Shown here: piece by piece, positions 19,776-29,743 of the stretch | Layout of the letters: every line of letters begins with the position of its first letter | Numbering within the stretch: the first letter of the stretch is position 1 | Source of the DNA: an uncultured SAR116 cluster alpha proteobacterium | Lineage (GTDB): Bacteria > Pseudomonadota > Alphaproteobacteria > Puniceispirillales > Marisalimonadaceae | Assembly: GCA_902543145.1 (NCBI GenBank) | Contig: CACBXG010000006.1 | Coordinates: 38,531-102,530, forward strand | Direction: 5' to 3' | DNA length: 64,000 nucleotides | The notes under the pieces: generated by a model | Told to the model about the DNA's origin: nothing | The model's input: the letters and a program-made list of their open reading frames with translations, nothing else | Databases searched by the model: none | Translations under genes and position numbers: made by a program

Positions 19776-19791
19776 TCAAAATTGATAAGAG

Positions 19792-20874
19792 CTAATATTT
19801 TCTATCTAAACGATCACCCATAAGTGTTAATAGCTCATAGCTTATAATGTTATTATTCTTAAGTATATGTTCAATATTAGAATTATCTAATAAACAAATG
19901 TGATCTCCTTCTTTTAGCTTGTTTTTTTTAATGTCAGTAATATCTAGAACAAAACTATCCATAGTTATATTACCAACAATTTTACACTTTTCATTTCCAA
20001 TAAAAAAAACACTATTTGTTTTTAATATTCTTAGCCATCCATCAGCATAACCTACTCCAACTGTAGCAAGTATCGAACTTCTTTTTAAAACATCAATTCC
20101 ACCATATGAAACTTTTTCGCCGGCATTTACTTTTTTTATTTGAATAATTGGAGCATATAATTTTATGGGTAAATTTAATTTTTTTGAATTAAAATAAAAA
20201 CTTTTACCAAAATTATCTATTCCATATAAACCAATGCCAGGTCTAGTTTGATCAAAACAAAAATTGGATCCAAGTTTTATTCCATGAGTATTTGCAAAAC
20301 TAACTTTTATATTTGGAAAGTTGCTAGAAAAATTTTTAATTTCATTAAGTTGAAGCAAATTAATTTTACTTTCATTTTCATTTGCATTTGAAAGATGAGA
20401 CATAATGTAATCAATCCTTACATTATTTAATAAGTCTCTATTATAAATTAAAAAATCTTTTTCTTTCTTATTTAAACCCAATCTATTCATTCCAGTATCA
20501 ATATTGATAATAGCTTTTTGTTCTGTAAATGTTGTTGAAAAATTATTTAATCTTTTAAGTTGTTCAAGGTTATTTAAAATTGGAGTTAAATTGTTTTCAG
20601 CATAAATTCTTTGATTGCCTTCCAAATAACCTTCAAAAATAGCAATTGATATTTTGCTAGAGTTAAATTTTTTTCTAAGTTTTAATCCTTCAAAAATATT
20701 TGCTACATAAAAATAATTACACCCACTTTCTAATAATGCACCAGCCACTTCTATCATACCCATACCATAAGCATTAGCTTTTACAACTGCAGCAGCTTTC
20801 CCATTAGAGGCGGTATTTATTAATTTCCAGTTATATCGAATATCATCAAGAGAAATTTTTAAAATAGATTTCAT
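19792..20874 (-). CDS. alr: Alanine racemase
   Basis: AAVVKANAYGMG (PLP Lys), GMNRLGL, TRPGIGLYG, DGWLRIL. Confidence 0.94.
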   Translation of the reverse strand: MKSILKISLDDIRYNWKLINTASNGKAAAVVKANAYGMGMIEVAGALLESGCNYFYVANIFEGLKLRKKFNSSKISIAIFEGYLEGNQRIYAENNLTPILNNLEQLKRLNNFSTTFTEQKAIINIDTGMNRLGLNKKEKDFLIYNRDLLNNVRIDYIMSHLSNANENESKINLLQLNEIKNFSSNFPNIKVSFANTHGIKLGSNFCFDQTRPGIGLYGIDNFGKSFYFNSKKLNLPIKLYAPIIQIKKVNAGEKVSYGGIDVLKRSSILATVGVGYADGWLRILKTNSVFFIGNEKCKIVGNITMDSFVLDITDIKKNKLKEGDHICLLDNSNIEHILKNNNIISYELLTLMGDRLDRKY

Positions 20875-20906
20875 AAAAAGATAATAAACAAATTTAAATA
20901 ATTTTA

Positions 20907-22400
20907 CTAATAGATTTGGTCTGGTAAACGCTCACTTTGGACTAAATCCATGAACCTTGTAAGTTTTGCCTCAAACTGTACTTGGATGACGCCTGTTGGT
21001 CCATGACGTTGTTTAGAAATAATAATTTCTGCCTTTCCATCAGCAGCACTTCTTCTATCCTGCCATTTTATAAACCGTTCATTAAAACTTTCTTGATTTT
21101 CATTCTCTCTTTGACTTGGTTCACTCTTATCAAGATAGTATTCTTCTCTATATACAAACATTACTACATCAGCATCTTGTTCGATAGACCCTGATTCTCT
21201 TAAGTCTGCTAGTATAGGTCTTTTGTCTTCTCTTTGTTCAACAGCCCTACTTAACTGAGATAAAGCTAGTATAGGAACATTTAATTCTTTTGCTAATGAT
21301 TTTAAGCCTCTAGTAATGTTAGATATTTCTTGGACTCTGCCTTGACTTTCACTGGATTTTGATCCTTGGATTAATTGTATATAATCAATTATAATTAAGC
21401 CCAATCCATTTGTTCTCTTTAATCTTCTTGCTCTTGATGCAATTTGACTAACAGAGATTGCAGGAGTATCGTCAATAAAAAAAGGTAGGCTGTGTATGTT
21501 ATTTTGAGTTACAACAAGTTTTGAAAACTCATCATCATTAATATCACCACTTCTTAATCTGTGAGAATCGATAGTAGACTGCTCTGCAAGTATTCGTTGA
21601 GCTAATTGTTCTGCTGACATTTCTAAAGAGAATATTAATATTGATTCATTTTGATCTGATGTACTGCTTTTAGCTGCATTAAAACCAATATTTGTAGCCA
21701 AAGCTGTCTTTCCCATTGCAGGTCTTCCAGCTAGAACAATAAGGTCTGATTTATTCAAACCTCCCAAATGACGATTTATTCCAGAAAATCCAGTATCTAT
21801 TCCAGATAATTTACCTTTTCTATTGTAGGCTGAATTAATTTGTTTAGTTGTGCTAGCTAGGACTGTTTTAAAATCGGACGGTCCCGAATTAATTTGATCT
21901 TTTTCAGCTAGATTATATAATTTCTCTTCTGTATTCGATATCTCTTGATCAGGAGTGGTGTCAATAGTAGGGTGATTTGCCATTTGAATCATTTCATCCG
22001 CTATAACTATTAAACATCTTCTGACATAACAATTACGTATTTCTTCAGCATAAAATTTAGCTTTACTTAGAGATAAAACACCATCTCTTAGGTCTATAAG
22101 ATATTGTTCAATATCTATATCTAAATTGTGTTTATTATCATTAAGATAGTTTTTTAATGTAAGAGGGTCCGCTAAGCGACCATTATCAATTAATGAAACA
22201 CAGGCATCATAAATATTGGAATGAAGAGGATCAAAAAAATAATTAGAACTGAAATGTGTTGGTAGATTTTCTAAAATCTTATTATCATATAGTATTGAAC
22301 CTATAAGACTTTGTTCAGCCTCCAGGTTTTGAGGCATTACATTTTTATTTTTTGTTGTCTCATTAGAATTAACATAGTCATCGACTAAACTATCATCCAT
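20907..22400 (-). CDS. dnaB: Replicative DNA helicase DnaB
   Basis: PQNLEAEQSLIGSILYD, LAGRPAMGKTALA, IIIDYIQLIQG, DLRESGSIEQDADVVMF; start moved to ATG at 22400 with AGGAG SD (track start 22421 is TTG). Confidence 0.97.
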   Translation of the reverse strand: MDDSLVDDYVNSNETTKNKNVMPQNLEAEQSLIGSILYDNKILENLPTHFSSNYFFDPLHSNIYDACVSLIDNGRLADPLTLKNYLNDNKHNLDIDIEQYLIDLRDGVLSLSKAKFYAEEIRNCYVRRCLIVIADEMIQMANHPTIDTTPDQEISNTEEKLYNLAEKDQINSGPSDFKTVLASTTKQINSAYNRKGKLSGIDTGFSGINRHLGGLNKSDLIVLAGRPAMGKTALATNIGFNAAKSSTSDQNESILIFSLEMSAEQLAQRILAEQSTIDSHRLRSGDINDDEFSKLVVTQNNIHSLPFFIDDTPAISVSQIASRARRLKRTNGLGLIIIDYIQLIQGSKSSESQGRVQEISNITRGLKSLAKELNVPILALSQLSRAVEQREDKRPILADLRESGSIEQDADVVMFVYREEYYLDKSEPSQRENENQESFNERFIKWQDRRSAADGKAEIIISKQRHGPTGVIQVQFEAKLTRFMDLVQSERLPDQIY

Positions 22401-22424
22401 AATCTTATCTCCTGAAGGCAATGG

Positions 22425-22444
22425 AGATTAATTTTTATTAATCT
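22425..22444 (-). repeat. Perfect AT-rich hairpin (8-bp stem, 4-nt loop) between rplI and dnaB
   Basis: AGATTAAT-TTTT-ATTAATCT on + strand. Confidence 0.5.
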
Positions 22445-22468
22445 ATCAATAAAAAACAAGACTATCAT

Positions 22469-23158
22469 TTATTCTTCTTCTTTATCTTCTTTTTCTGTTT
22501 TATTTTTATCTTTATCTATAGTGTCTAGTTTATTTGAAGTCTCAGTGTTATTTGTTTCTAAAACTTCTTTTGGATCTTTGTCAATTTTTATATAATTGTT
22601 TTTCTTTTCAAAACGTTTTGCATCTTTTTGTGCCCTCTCTGATCTTATATCTCCCCCAGTTATTTCTGTCGTAATAATAGCCTTGCCAGATTTTGATTGT
22701 TCTTTTGCTTCCTCAGTTGATCTAGCTATATTTAATTTTAATTTTACATATACTTCTGGATGAAGTTTTATTGACACATCTTCAAATGATAAGGTTTTAA
22801 GTGTTTTATTTAAAACAATCTGAGACTTATTGATTGATAAACCTAGGTTTGTTACTTCTTGAGCAATGTCTTTAGCTGAAACAGAACCATATAATTGACC
22901 AGACTCACTCGCAGCCCTTATTATAATTATTTCTTTAAATTTTAGGTTTTTAGCTAAATTTTCAGCTTCTTTTTTTCTTTCTATATTTTCACCTTCGAGT
23001 TGTGCTTTCTTATCTTCAAACATTTTAATGTTTTCTTTAGAAGCAAATACAGCTTTTCCTTGTGGTAAAAGGAAGTTTCTTGCATATCCAGACTTAACTG
23101 TTACCAGATCACCTATTTGACCTAATTTTTCAATACGTTCTAATAATATAATGTTCAT
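22469..23158 (-). CDS. rplI: 50S ribosomal protein L9 with charged C-terminal extension
   Basis: MNIILLERIEKLGQIGDLVTVKSGYARNFLLPQGKAVFA; start moved from 23185 to ATG at 23158; tail KDKNKTEKEDKEEE. Confidence 0.96.
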   Translation of the reverse strand: MNIILLERIEKLGQIGDLVTVKSGYARNFLLPQGKAVFASKENIKMFEDKKAQLEGENIERKKEAENLAKNLKFKEIIIIRAASESGQLYGSVSAKDIAQEVTNLGLSINKSQIVLNKTLKTLSFEDVSIKLHPEVYVKLKLNIARSTEEAKEQSKSGKAIITTEITGGDIRSERAQKDAKRFEKKNNYIKIDKDPKEVLETNNTETSNKLDTIDKDKNKTEKEDKEEE

Positions 23159-23171
23159 TTGATTCTCCGAT

Positions 23172-23426
23172 TTAACCAACAACATAAGGCATTAAAGCTA
23201 GAAACCTGGCTCTTTTAATAGCTTTAGAAAGTTCTCTTTGTCTTTTGGCTGAAACTGCAGAAATCCTAGATGGTATTATTTTTCCTCTTTCAGACACATA
23301 TCTTGTTAATACTTTTAGATCCTTATAGTCGATTTCAGGAGTATTAGGAGCTGCAAATGGGCAAGATTTTCGTCTTTTTTGATTAGGCTTTCTAAGAGCT
23401 TCTCTTGTTATGTTAAATTGTGTCAT
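23172..23426 (-). CDS. rpsR: 30S ribosomal protein S18
   Basis: [51 protein letters not shown]. Confidence 0.97.
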   Translation of the reverse strand: MTQFNITREALRKPNQKRRKSCPFAAPNTPEIDYKDLKVLTRYVSERGKIIPSRISAVSAKRQRELSKAIKRARFLALMPYVVG

Positions 23427-23438
23427 ATTTTTATTCCA

Positions 23439-23825
23439 TTATTGTTCGTAGCCAAAAACTTCAATGTTTTCATCTGCAATTGATTCATTCTTTGATCTGT
23501 CAGATTTATTAACCATTAAAGGTGAGGGTTTATGATTAATAGATTTAATTTTAATTGTAAGAAATCTAATAATATCTTCATCCAATCTCATTAACCGTTC
23601 ATATTCTTGAATAGCTTCTGGAGGGCCATCAATATTTAAGAGCATATAATGCCCTTTTCTGTTTTTATTGATTTTGTAAGCTAGGTTTCTAACGCCCCAA
23701 TTCTCTCTTTTTACAATTTTACCTTCAAAAGATTGAATAATTGCTATAAATTTTTCTAATAATGTTTCAAATTGACCAGGAGTTAGGTCTTGTCGTCCAA
23801 TTATTACACTTTCGTATAATGCCAT
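23439..23825 (-). CDS. rpsF: 30S ribosomal protein S6
   Basis: MALYESVIIGRQDLTPGQFETLLEKF, NWGVRNLAYKINKNRKGHYMLLNIDGP. Confidence 0.97.
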   Translation of the reverse strand: MALYESVIIGRQDLTPGQFETLLEKFIAIIQSFEGKIVKRENWGVRNLAYKINKNRKGHYMLLNIDGPPEAIQEYERLMRLDEDIIRFLTIKIKSINHKPSPLMVNKSDRSKNESIADENIEVFGYEQ

Positions 23826-23838
23826 CGTTTTCTCCTTC

Positions 23839-23887
23839 TGGCTTTTGGGTGTTAATACCCAGGTTATCCAGCAAGTAATTTGCTGGA
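23839..23887 (-). promoter_or_regulatory. Putative structured 5' leader of the rpsF-rpsR-rplI operon
   Basis: On the - strand: CCAGCAA-attac-TTGCTGG (7-bp stem) followed by TGGGT-attaac-ACCCA (5-bp stem), just upstream of the GGAG SD and rpsF ATG. Confidence 0.45.
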
Positions 23888-24008
23888 AAGGAGCACATAA
23901 ATAATAATAAGATTTATGTTGGTATTTTATTTATTTGTGGAACATAAATGTTTATAAAAATTATGCAATAAATAATTATAAATTTTTAATAATTTACGAG
24001 GAATAAAT

Positions 24009-24938
24009 ATGAACTTTATAGTTTTCCCTGGACAAGGTTCCCAAAAAATTGGGATGGGTAAAAAGCTATCGGAAAATTTTCCTGAAGCTAAAGAAGTTTT
24101 TGACGAGGTTAATGATGCTTTGAACTTAAATTTAACTAAAATTATGTGGGAAGGTTCAGATAGTGAAATTTCATTAACTACTAATGCACAACCTGCTCTT
24201 ATGGCATGTGGAGTAGCTGCTTTTAGGGTTTTAAGCAAATTAAAAGATAAAAATTTAAAACAATTAGCTGATTTTACCGCAGGACACTCATTAGGTGAAT
24301 ATACTGCTATGACAGTTGCACAAGTTTTTTCTCTCAAAGAATGCTCAATTCTACTTAGATTAAGAGGCGAAGCTATGCAACAAGCAGTCCCTGTTGGTAA
24401 AGGGGCTATGGCAGCTTTGATTGGTGTTAGTATTAATCAAACAATTGAAATTATTGAAAAAGCTCAAATTCATGGAATTTGTGATATTGGAAATGATAAC
24501 GCAGATGGTCAAATAGTAGTAAGTGGAGATGCAAAAGCTATTGAAAACGCAATTGAAATTGCAAAAAATAACAGTATTAAAAGAGCAATTTTACTTCCAG
24601 TTAGCGCTCCTTTCCATTGTAGATTGATGGAGCCCGCTCGTGAAATTATGCAAGAAGCCCTAAATAACTTAAAATTTGATGCACCCTTAATCCCAATAGT
24701 TTCTAACATTACAGCTTTACCTCACACAGATCCTTCAATATTAAGAAAAAATTTAATTGACCAAGTTACTGGAACTGTTAGATGGCGAGAAACAATGGAT
24801 TTTGCAAAAAATAAAGATATTAAGAAAATAACTGAATTGGGAAGTGGAAAAGTTCTTACAGGAATTGCAAAAAGGATGATAAAAGATGCTACATATGAAA
24901 GTTTTGAAAATCCAGAAGATTTTGATATTTTCCTATAA
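24009..24938 (+). CDS. fabD: Malonyl-CoA:ACP transacylase
   Basis: FPGQGSQKIGMGKKL, GHSLGEYTA, LLPVSAPFHC. Confidence 0.97.
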   Translation: MNFIVFPGQGSQKIGMGKKLSENFPEAKEVFDEVNDALNLNLTKIMWEGSDSEISLTTNAQPALMACGVAAFRVLSKLKDKNLKQLADFTAGHSLGEYTAMTVAQVFSLKECSILLRLRGEAMQQAVPVGKGAMAALIGVSINQTIEIIEKAQIHGICDIGNDNADGQIVVSGDAKAIENAIEIAKNNSIKRAILLPVSAPFHCRLMEPAREIMQEALNNLKFDAPLIPIVSNITALPHTDPSILRKNLIDQVTGTVRWRETMDFAKNKDIKKITELGSGKVLTGIAKRMIKDATYESFENPEDFDIFL

Positions 24939-24958
24939 ATTAATAACGGAGTACAGAA

Positions 24959-25696
24959 ATGTTTGATCTAACAGATAAGGTTGTTTTATTAACAGGAGCG
25001 ACAGGAGGTATTGGTAAATCTATAGCAAAAAAGATGAAAGAAAAAGGCGCTAAGCTTATTCTTTCTGGAACGCGACAAAATATTCTTAATGAACTTACTG
25101 AAGAACTAGGAGATGATACTAAAGCAATAACCACGGACTTAACCTCTAAAGAAAGTATTTTATCTCTAGCAAAAGAAGCTGAAACTTCTTTTGGACATAT
25201 AGATATTCTTATTAATAATGCAGGTATTACAGCAGACAATCTTTTTTTAAGGATGAAAGATGAAGAATGGGAAAATGTTTTAAATGTTAACCTATCTGCC
25301 AGTATGAGACTTACAAGGCAAGTCATAAAAGGTATGCTTAAAAGAAAATATGGAAGAGTTATTTTTATTAGTTCAATTGTAGGATTTACTGGTAATCCAG
25401 GTCAAGCTAACTATTCGGCTTCTAAATCAGCTTTGTCAGGTCTTACAAAATCTATCGCTTTGGAAGTGGCTGCAAGAGGTATAACTTGTAATCTTGTTGC
25501 CCCAGGATTTATATCAACACCAATGACAGATAAACTTACAGAAGAACAAAAAAATAAAATTATTGTAAATATTCCAGCTAATAAGTTGGGTAATGCAGAA
25601 GATATATCAAATGGCTGTATTTATTTAGCTAGTGATGAAGCAAGTTTCATAACTGGTACTACCTTACATATAAACGGTGGAATGAGCATGATATAA
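24959..25696 (+). CDS. fabG: 3-oxoacyl-ACP reductase FabG
   Basis: LLTGATGGIGKSIA, NNAGITADNLFLRMKDEEWENVL, NYSASKSALSGLTKS. Confidence 0.96.
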   Translation: MFDLTDKVVLLTGATGGIGKSIAKKMKEKGAKLILSGTRQNILNELTEELGDDTKAITTDLTSKESILSLAKEAETSFGHIDILINNAGITADNLFLRMKDEEWENVLNVNLSASMRLTRQVIKGMLKRKYGRVIFISSIVGFTGNPGQANYSASKSALSGLTKSIALEVAARGITCNLVAPGFISTPMTDKLTEEQKNKIIVNIPANKLGNAEDISNGCIYLASDEASFITGTTLHINGGMSMI

Positions 25697-25790
25697 TTTT
25701 TTGCGCATCTGTTCATTATATGCTTGGCATGATTACTTATTTATGTTACTCGAAATCAAAAATAACATTTAAATACTTAAGGGGAATTTA

Positions 25791-26024
25791 ATGAGTGATA
25801 TTGCTGGCAGAGTAACTAAGATTGTAGTTGAGCACCTTGGTGTAGATGAATCAAAAGTCGTAGAAAGTGCAAGTTTTATAGATGATCTGGGTGCTGACAG
25901 CTTAGACACTGTAGAGTTAGTTATGGCTTTTGAAGAAGAGTTTGAATGTGAAATTCCTGACGACGCAGCTGAAAAAATTCAAACTGTTAAAGATGCGATA
26001 GACTTTATAGCTACAAATAGCTAA
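25791..26024 (+). CDS. acpP: Acyl carrier protein
   Basis: 77 aa; [20 protein letters not shown] phosphopantetheine site. Confidence 0.98.
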   Translation: MSDIAGRVTKIVVEHLGVDESKVVESASFIDDLGADSLDTVELVMAFEEEFECEIPDDAAEKIQTVKDAIDFIATNS

Positions 26025-26067
26025 TCTAACTAATATTGTTTGCTCGAGTTATAATTAGGAGTTTTTT

Positions 26068-27330
26068 ATGCGTCGGGTTGTTGTTACTGGATTAGGACTA
26101 TTAACACCCTTAGGTTTAGGAACAGATATTAATTGGAAAAGACTTGTATCTGGTTTAGTTGGAATAAATAAAATCGATAACTTTGACGTTTCAGACTTAC
26201 CTTGTAAAATAGCTGGTCAAATACCAAAAAAAAGTGATGATTCTGAAGGCGGTTTAAGCATTGATGAGTGGATAGAACCAAGAGAATACAAAAGAATTGA
26301 CAGGTTTATAGCTTACGGTCTTATTTCAGCAACCCAAGCCGTTAAGGATTCAGGTTGGATACCAAATAATGAAAATCAAAAAAACAGAACTGGTGTAATA
26401 CTTGGTTCTGGCATCGGAGGTCTTGAAACTATCTCCAACACAACTGAGCTTTTAAACTCTAAAGGACCAAGAAAAGTTAGCCCTTTCTTCATACCGTCTG
26501 CACTTATAAATTTATTATCAGGTCAAGTAAGTATTAGATATGGTTTTAAAGGTCCAAACCATTCTGTTGTTACTGCTTGTTCAACTGGGGCTCATGCTAT
26601 TGGGGATGCATCAAGAATTATACGTTATGGTGATGCAGATGTAATGATTGCAGGTGGTGCTGAAGCAGCTTGCTGTAGAATTGGTATGGCAGGGTTTGCT
26701 GCTGCAAGAGCATTAAGTACTAACTTTAATGATATTCCTAAACAAAGTTCAAGGCCTTGGGATGAAGATAGAGATGGATTTGTTATGGGAGAAGGTGCTG
26801 GAGTACTTGTTCTTGAAGAAAAAGAACATGCTCTTGCAAGAGGTGCAAAAATATACGCAGAAATAAAAGGCTATGGTTTATCTGGCGATGCTCATCATAT
26901 AACCGCTCCTGCTGAAAATGGAGATGGTGGTTATAGAGCAATGTTATCAGCAATTAAAGATGCAGGTATAAGCCCTACAGACCTTGATTATATCAATGCA
27001 CACGGCACATCTACACCTTTAGGTGATATAATTGAATTGAAGGCAATTGGTAGACTTCTTGGAGATAAAATTGAAAATACCAGTATTAGCTCGACTAAAT
27101 CCGCAACAGGGCATTTATTAGGTGCAGCTGGAGCTATTGAAGCTATTTACTCAATATTATCAATTGTAAATCAAACTGTTCCTCCTACAAATAATTTATT
27201 TAACCCCGATAAAGATTCATTAGGTTTTGACTTGGTGCCGAATAAATCAAAAAAAAGAAAAATAAAAAACGTGCTCTCAAATTCTTTTGGTTTTGGAGGT
27301 ACAAATGCAAGTTTAGTGATTGGTAGCTAA
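26068..27330 (+). CDS. fabF: 3-oxoacyl-ACP synthase II
   Basis: VVVTGLGLLTPLG, VVTACSTGAHAIGDA, INAHGTSTPLGD, NSFGFGGTNASLV. Confidence 0.97.
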   Translation: MRRVVVTGLGLLTPLGLGTDINWKRLVSGLVGINKIDNFDVSDLPCKIAGQIPKKSDDSEGGLSIDEWIEPREYKRIDRFIAYGLISATQAVKDSGWIPNNENQKNRTGVILGSGIGGLETISNTTELLNSKGPRKVSPFFIPSALINLLSGQVSIRYGFKGPNHSVVTACSTGAHAIGDASRIIRYGDADVMIAGGAEAACCRIGMAGFAAARALSTNFNDIPKQSSRPWDEDRDGFVMGEGAGVLVLEEKEHALARGAKIYAEIKGYGLSGDAHHITAPAENGDGGYRAMLSAIKDAGISPTDLDYINAHGTSTPLGDIIELKAIGRLLGDKIENTSISSTKSATGHLLGAAGAIEAIYSILSIVNQTVPPTNNLFNPDKDSLGFDLVPNKSKKRKIKNVLSNSFGFGGTNASLVIGS

Positions 27331-27332
27331 GA

Positions 27333-28292
27333 TTGAGTTTGAAAAATAAGTCTGTCCTAATATTTGCATTGTTTTTTTCAATTTTATCTTCAATCTACTT
27401 ATATGTTGGTTTAACAACTAAAAAAGTTGTTATATTTGAAGAGACTTACTACTTATTGAATAAAAACACTAGTCAAAAAAAAATAATATCTGAACTCAGA
27501 ACAAAAAATATAGATTTTTCTTACATAAACTGGAAATTGGCGTCATTTTCCCATAAAAAACCTTTTATTCCCAAAGCGGGAGAATATTTAATTCCTAAAA
27601 ATCTTACACTTTTCCAAATTCAACAAATCTTACAAGCAGGTAAAACATTAACTAGACGCTTTACACTAATCGAAGGTTCTACAGCTTTTGATTTAAAAAA
27701 TAATTTACTAAATAACCAGTACTTGACTGGAGAAATTAGTGAGTTAGAAGAAGGTATTTACAAACCAGACACATATTTTTTTAAATTAGGTTTTCCTAGA
27801 AGCAAACTCTTAAATCAAATGAAAACAGCTCAGGAAAAATTTTTAAATTCTGTTTGGAAAGGAAAGCCAAAAGATTTTGTCTTAAAGAATAAAAATGAGT
27901 TACTAATACTCGCTTCAATAGTCCAGAAAGAGTCTGGAAATATTGATGATAGTAAATTAGTAGCAAGTGTTTTTATCAATAGACTTAAAAATAAAATGAA
28001 ACTTCAATCAGATGTAACACTTGCATATGGTTTCAAAGTTAATGGCAAAAATATTACAAAAAACATGTTAAGATCAACTAATCCATATAACACATATAAA
28101 TTTCATGGTTTACCTCCAACACCAATTTCCTATCCAGGTGAAAATGCATTGAACACATTAAGGAACATAGAAAAATCTGATTATATTTATTTTGTTAGCG
28201 ATGGGAATGGTAAGCATAGATTTTCTAAAACGTATAGTTTACATAAAAAAAATATTAAGTTATGGAAAGATACTTTGAATAAGGATAAATGA
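27333..28292 (+). CDS. mltG: Endolytic murein transglycosylase MltG (TTG start)
   Basis: LILASIVQKESGN, VASVFINRLKNKMKLQSDVTLAYG, STNPYNTYKFHGLPPTPISYPG. Confidence 0.94.
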   Translation: MSLKNKSVLIFALFFSILSSIYLYVGLTTKKVVIFEETYYLLNKNTSQKKIISELRTKNIDFSYINWKLASFSHKKPFIPKAGEYLIPKNLTLFQIQQILQAGKTLTRRFTLIEGSTAFDLKNNLLNNQYLTGEISELEEGIYKPDTYFFKLGFPRSKLLNQMKTAQEKFLNSVWKGKPKDFVLKNKNELLILASIVQKESGNIDDSKLVASVFINRLKNKMKLQSDVTLAYGFKVNGKNITKNMLRSTNPYNTYKFHGLPPTPISYPGENALNTLRNIEKSDYIYFVSDGNGKHRFSKTYSLHKKNIKLWKDTLNKDK

Positions 28293-28915
28293 TGTCCAAA
28301 ATAGTAAACAAAGGCTTATTGCTTATTATTTCATCACCCTCTGGTGCAGGTAAAACAACAATATGTAAAAAATTAATCAATGATGTTGATAATATTGATT
28401 TATCAGTTTCGGTAACCACACGAAAAAAAAGAAAAGATGAAATTGAAGGAAAACACTATTTTTTTAAAAATGTAGATGATTTCAAAATGTTATTAAGGGA
28501 AAATAAATTCTTAGAGTATGCTAATGTTTTTGGGTGTCTTTATGGAACATTAAAAAAAGAGGTTATATCAAAAATCAATAAAGGAATTGATGTTATTGTA
28601 GATATTGATTGGCAAGGAACAAGACAAATTGAAAAACAATTGCCAGAAGATATCGTTAAAGTTTTTATTTTACCTCCATCAATGAAAGAACTTGAAAATA
28701 GACTTGGCAAAAGAGCAAGTGAAAACAAAAAGAATTTTAAAAAAAGAATGTCAGAGGCTAAAAAAGAAATAAGTCATTATGAAGAATATGACTTTGTCAT
28801 AGTTAATAATGATCTTCAGTTAGCTGTAGATCAAATTAAACTAATTTTATTTTCTGAAAGACTCAGAAGATATAGACAATTAACTCTAAATAATACTATT
28901 AAAAAACTTATTTAA
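28289..28915 (+). CDS. gmk: Guanylate kinase
   Basis: LLIISSPSGAGKTTICKKL, SVSVTTRKKRKDEIEGKHYFF, DIDWQGTRQI. Confidence 0.96.
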   Translation: MMSKIVNKGLLLIISSPSGAGKTTICKKLINDVDNIDLSVSVTTRKKRKDEIEGKHYFFKNVDDFKMLLRENKFLEYANVFGCLYGTLKKEVISKINKGIDVIVDIDWQGTRQIEKQLPEDIVKVFILPPSMKELENRLGKRASENKKNFKKRMSEAKKEISHYEEYDFVIVNNDLQLAVDQIKLILFSERLRRYRQLTLNNTIKKLI

Positions 28916-28918
28916 TTT

Positions 28919-29743
28919 TTAATGAAATGATTTTTTAGCTATTCTGCAGAAGTCAATAACAGACAAATTTTCTGGTCTTAAATTTGGAGAAATATTCAGT
29001 TCTTCTAATATTTTTTCCCCATTAATTTTTTTTAAACTAGATTTGATCATCTTTCTTTTCTGACTAAAAGCCATTTGAGTTAGTTTTTCTAGGGATTCAA
29101 ATGAGACATCATAAAGCGGTTTTGACATTGGTTTCAATTGTATTACTGATGATTTAACTTTAGGTCTAGGTATAAAAGCCTCACTTGGAATATCAAATAA
29201 TTTTGAACTTTCAGTTAACCAATTTGTAAGGACTGATAACCTTCCATAATTTTTTGAACCAGGCTTTGCAACTATTCTTTCAGCAACCTCTTTTTGAAAC
29301 ATTAAAGTTAATAAATCAAAGTTATGTATATATTTTAACCATGTTACCAACATTTTTGTTCCGACATTATATGGAAGATTTGCTATTACTTGTCTAGGGG
29401 CTTCACCTAAATTCCAAATAGGATAATCGATAGCATCACCAATAATTATTTTTAGTTTATCTTTGTATATCGTTTTTAATTCACTTAACATTTTCTCAGA
29501 TTGCATGTCTTTATCTATCGCATAAACAATCGCAGATTTATTTTTTAAAATAGATCTTGTTAAACTACCTGGTCCAGAACCAATTTCTATAATAGTTGAT
29601 GCTATCGGTTTTGATTGTTTGACAATCTTATCAGTTAGATTTAAATCAAATAAAAAATTTTGACCTAAAGCTTTATTAATTTTTACTTTATTTTTTTTTA
29701 AAGTTTCTTGTATGGTAGGTAAATTTTCAATTTGATCGTGCAT
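28919..29743 (-). CDS. rsmA: 16S rRNA dimethyladenosine transferase RsmA (KsgA)
   Basis: KALGQNFLFDLNLTDKIV, EIGSGPGSLTRSIL, VIANLPYNVGTKML. Confidence 0.95.
   Translation of the reverse strand: MHDQIENLPTIQETLKKNKVKINKALGQNFLFDLNLTDKIVKQSKPIASTIIEIGSGPGSLTRSILKNKSAIVYAIDKDMQSEKMLSELKTIYKDKLKIIIGDAIDYPIWNLGEAPRQVIANLPYNVGTKMLVTWLKYIHNFDLLTLMFQKEVAERIVAKPGSKNYGRLSVLTNWLTESSKLFDIPSEAFIPRPKVKSSVIQLKPMSKPLYDVSFESLEKLTQMAFSQKRKMIKSSLKKINGEKILEELNISPNLRPENLSVIDFCRIAKKSFH

Noticed and set aside
23927-24337. 136-aa ORF antisense to fabD
   Set aside because: Overlaps the conserved fabD N-terminus (FPGQGSQ, GHSLGEYTA); a shadow ORF.
24940-25326. 128-aa ORF antisense to fabG
   Set aside because: Entirely overlaps a well-supported fabG with strong motifs; antisense ORF composition mirrors the coding strand.
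25697-25790. TTGGCATGATTACTTAT as a third sigma-54 site upstream of acpP
   Set aside because: Lacks the essential -12 GC dinucleotide at the required spacing; may be part of an ordinary promoter.
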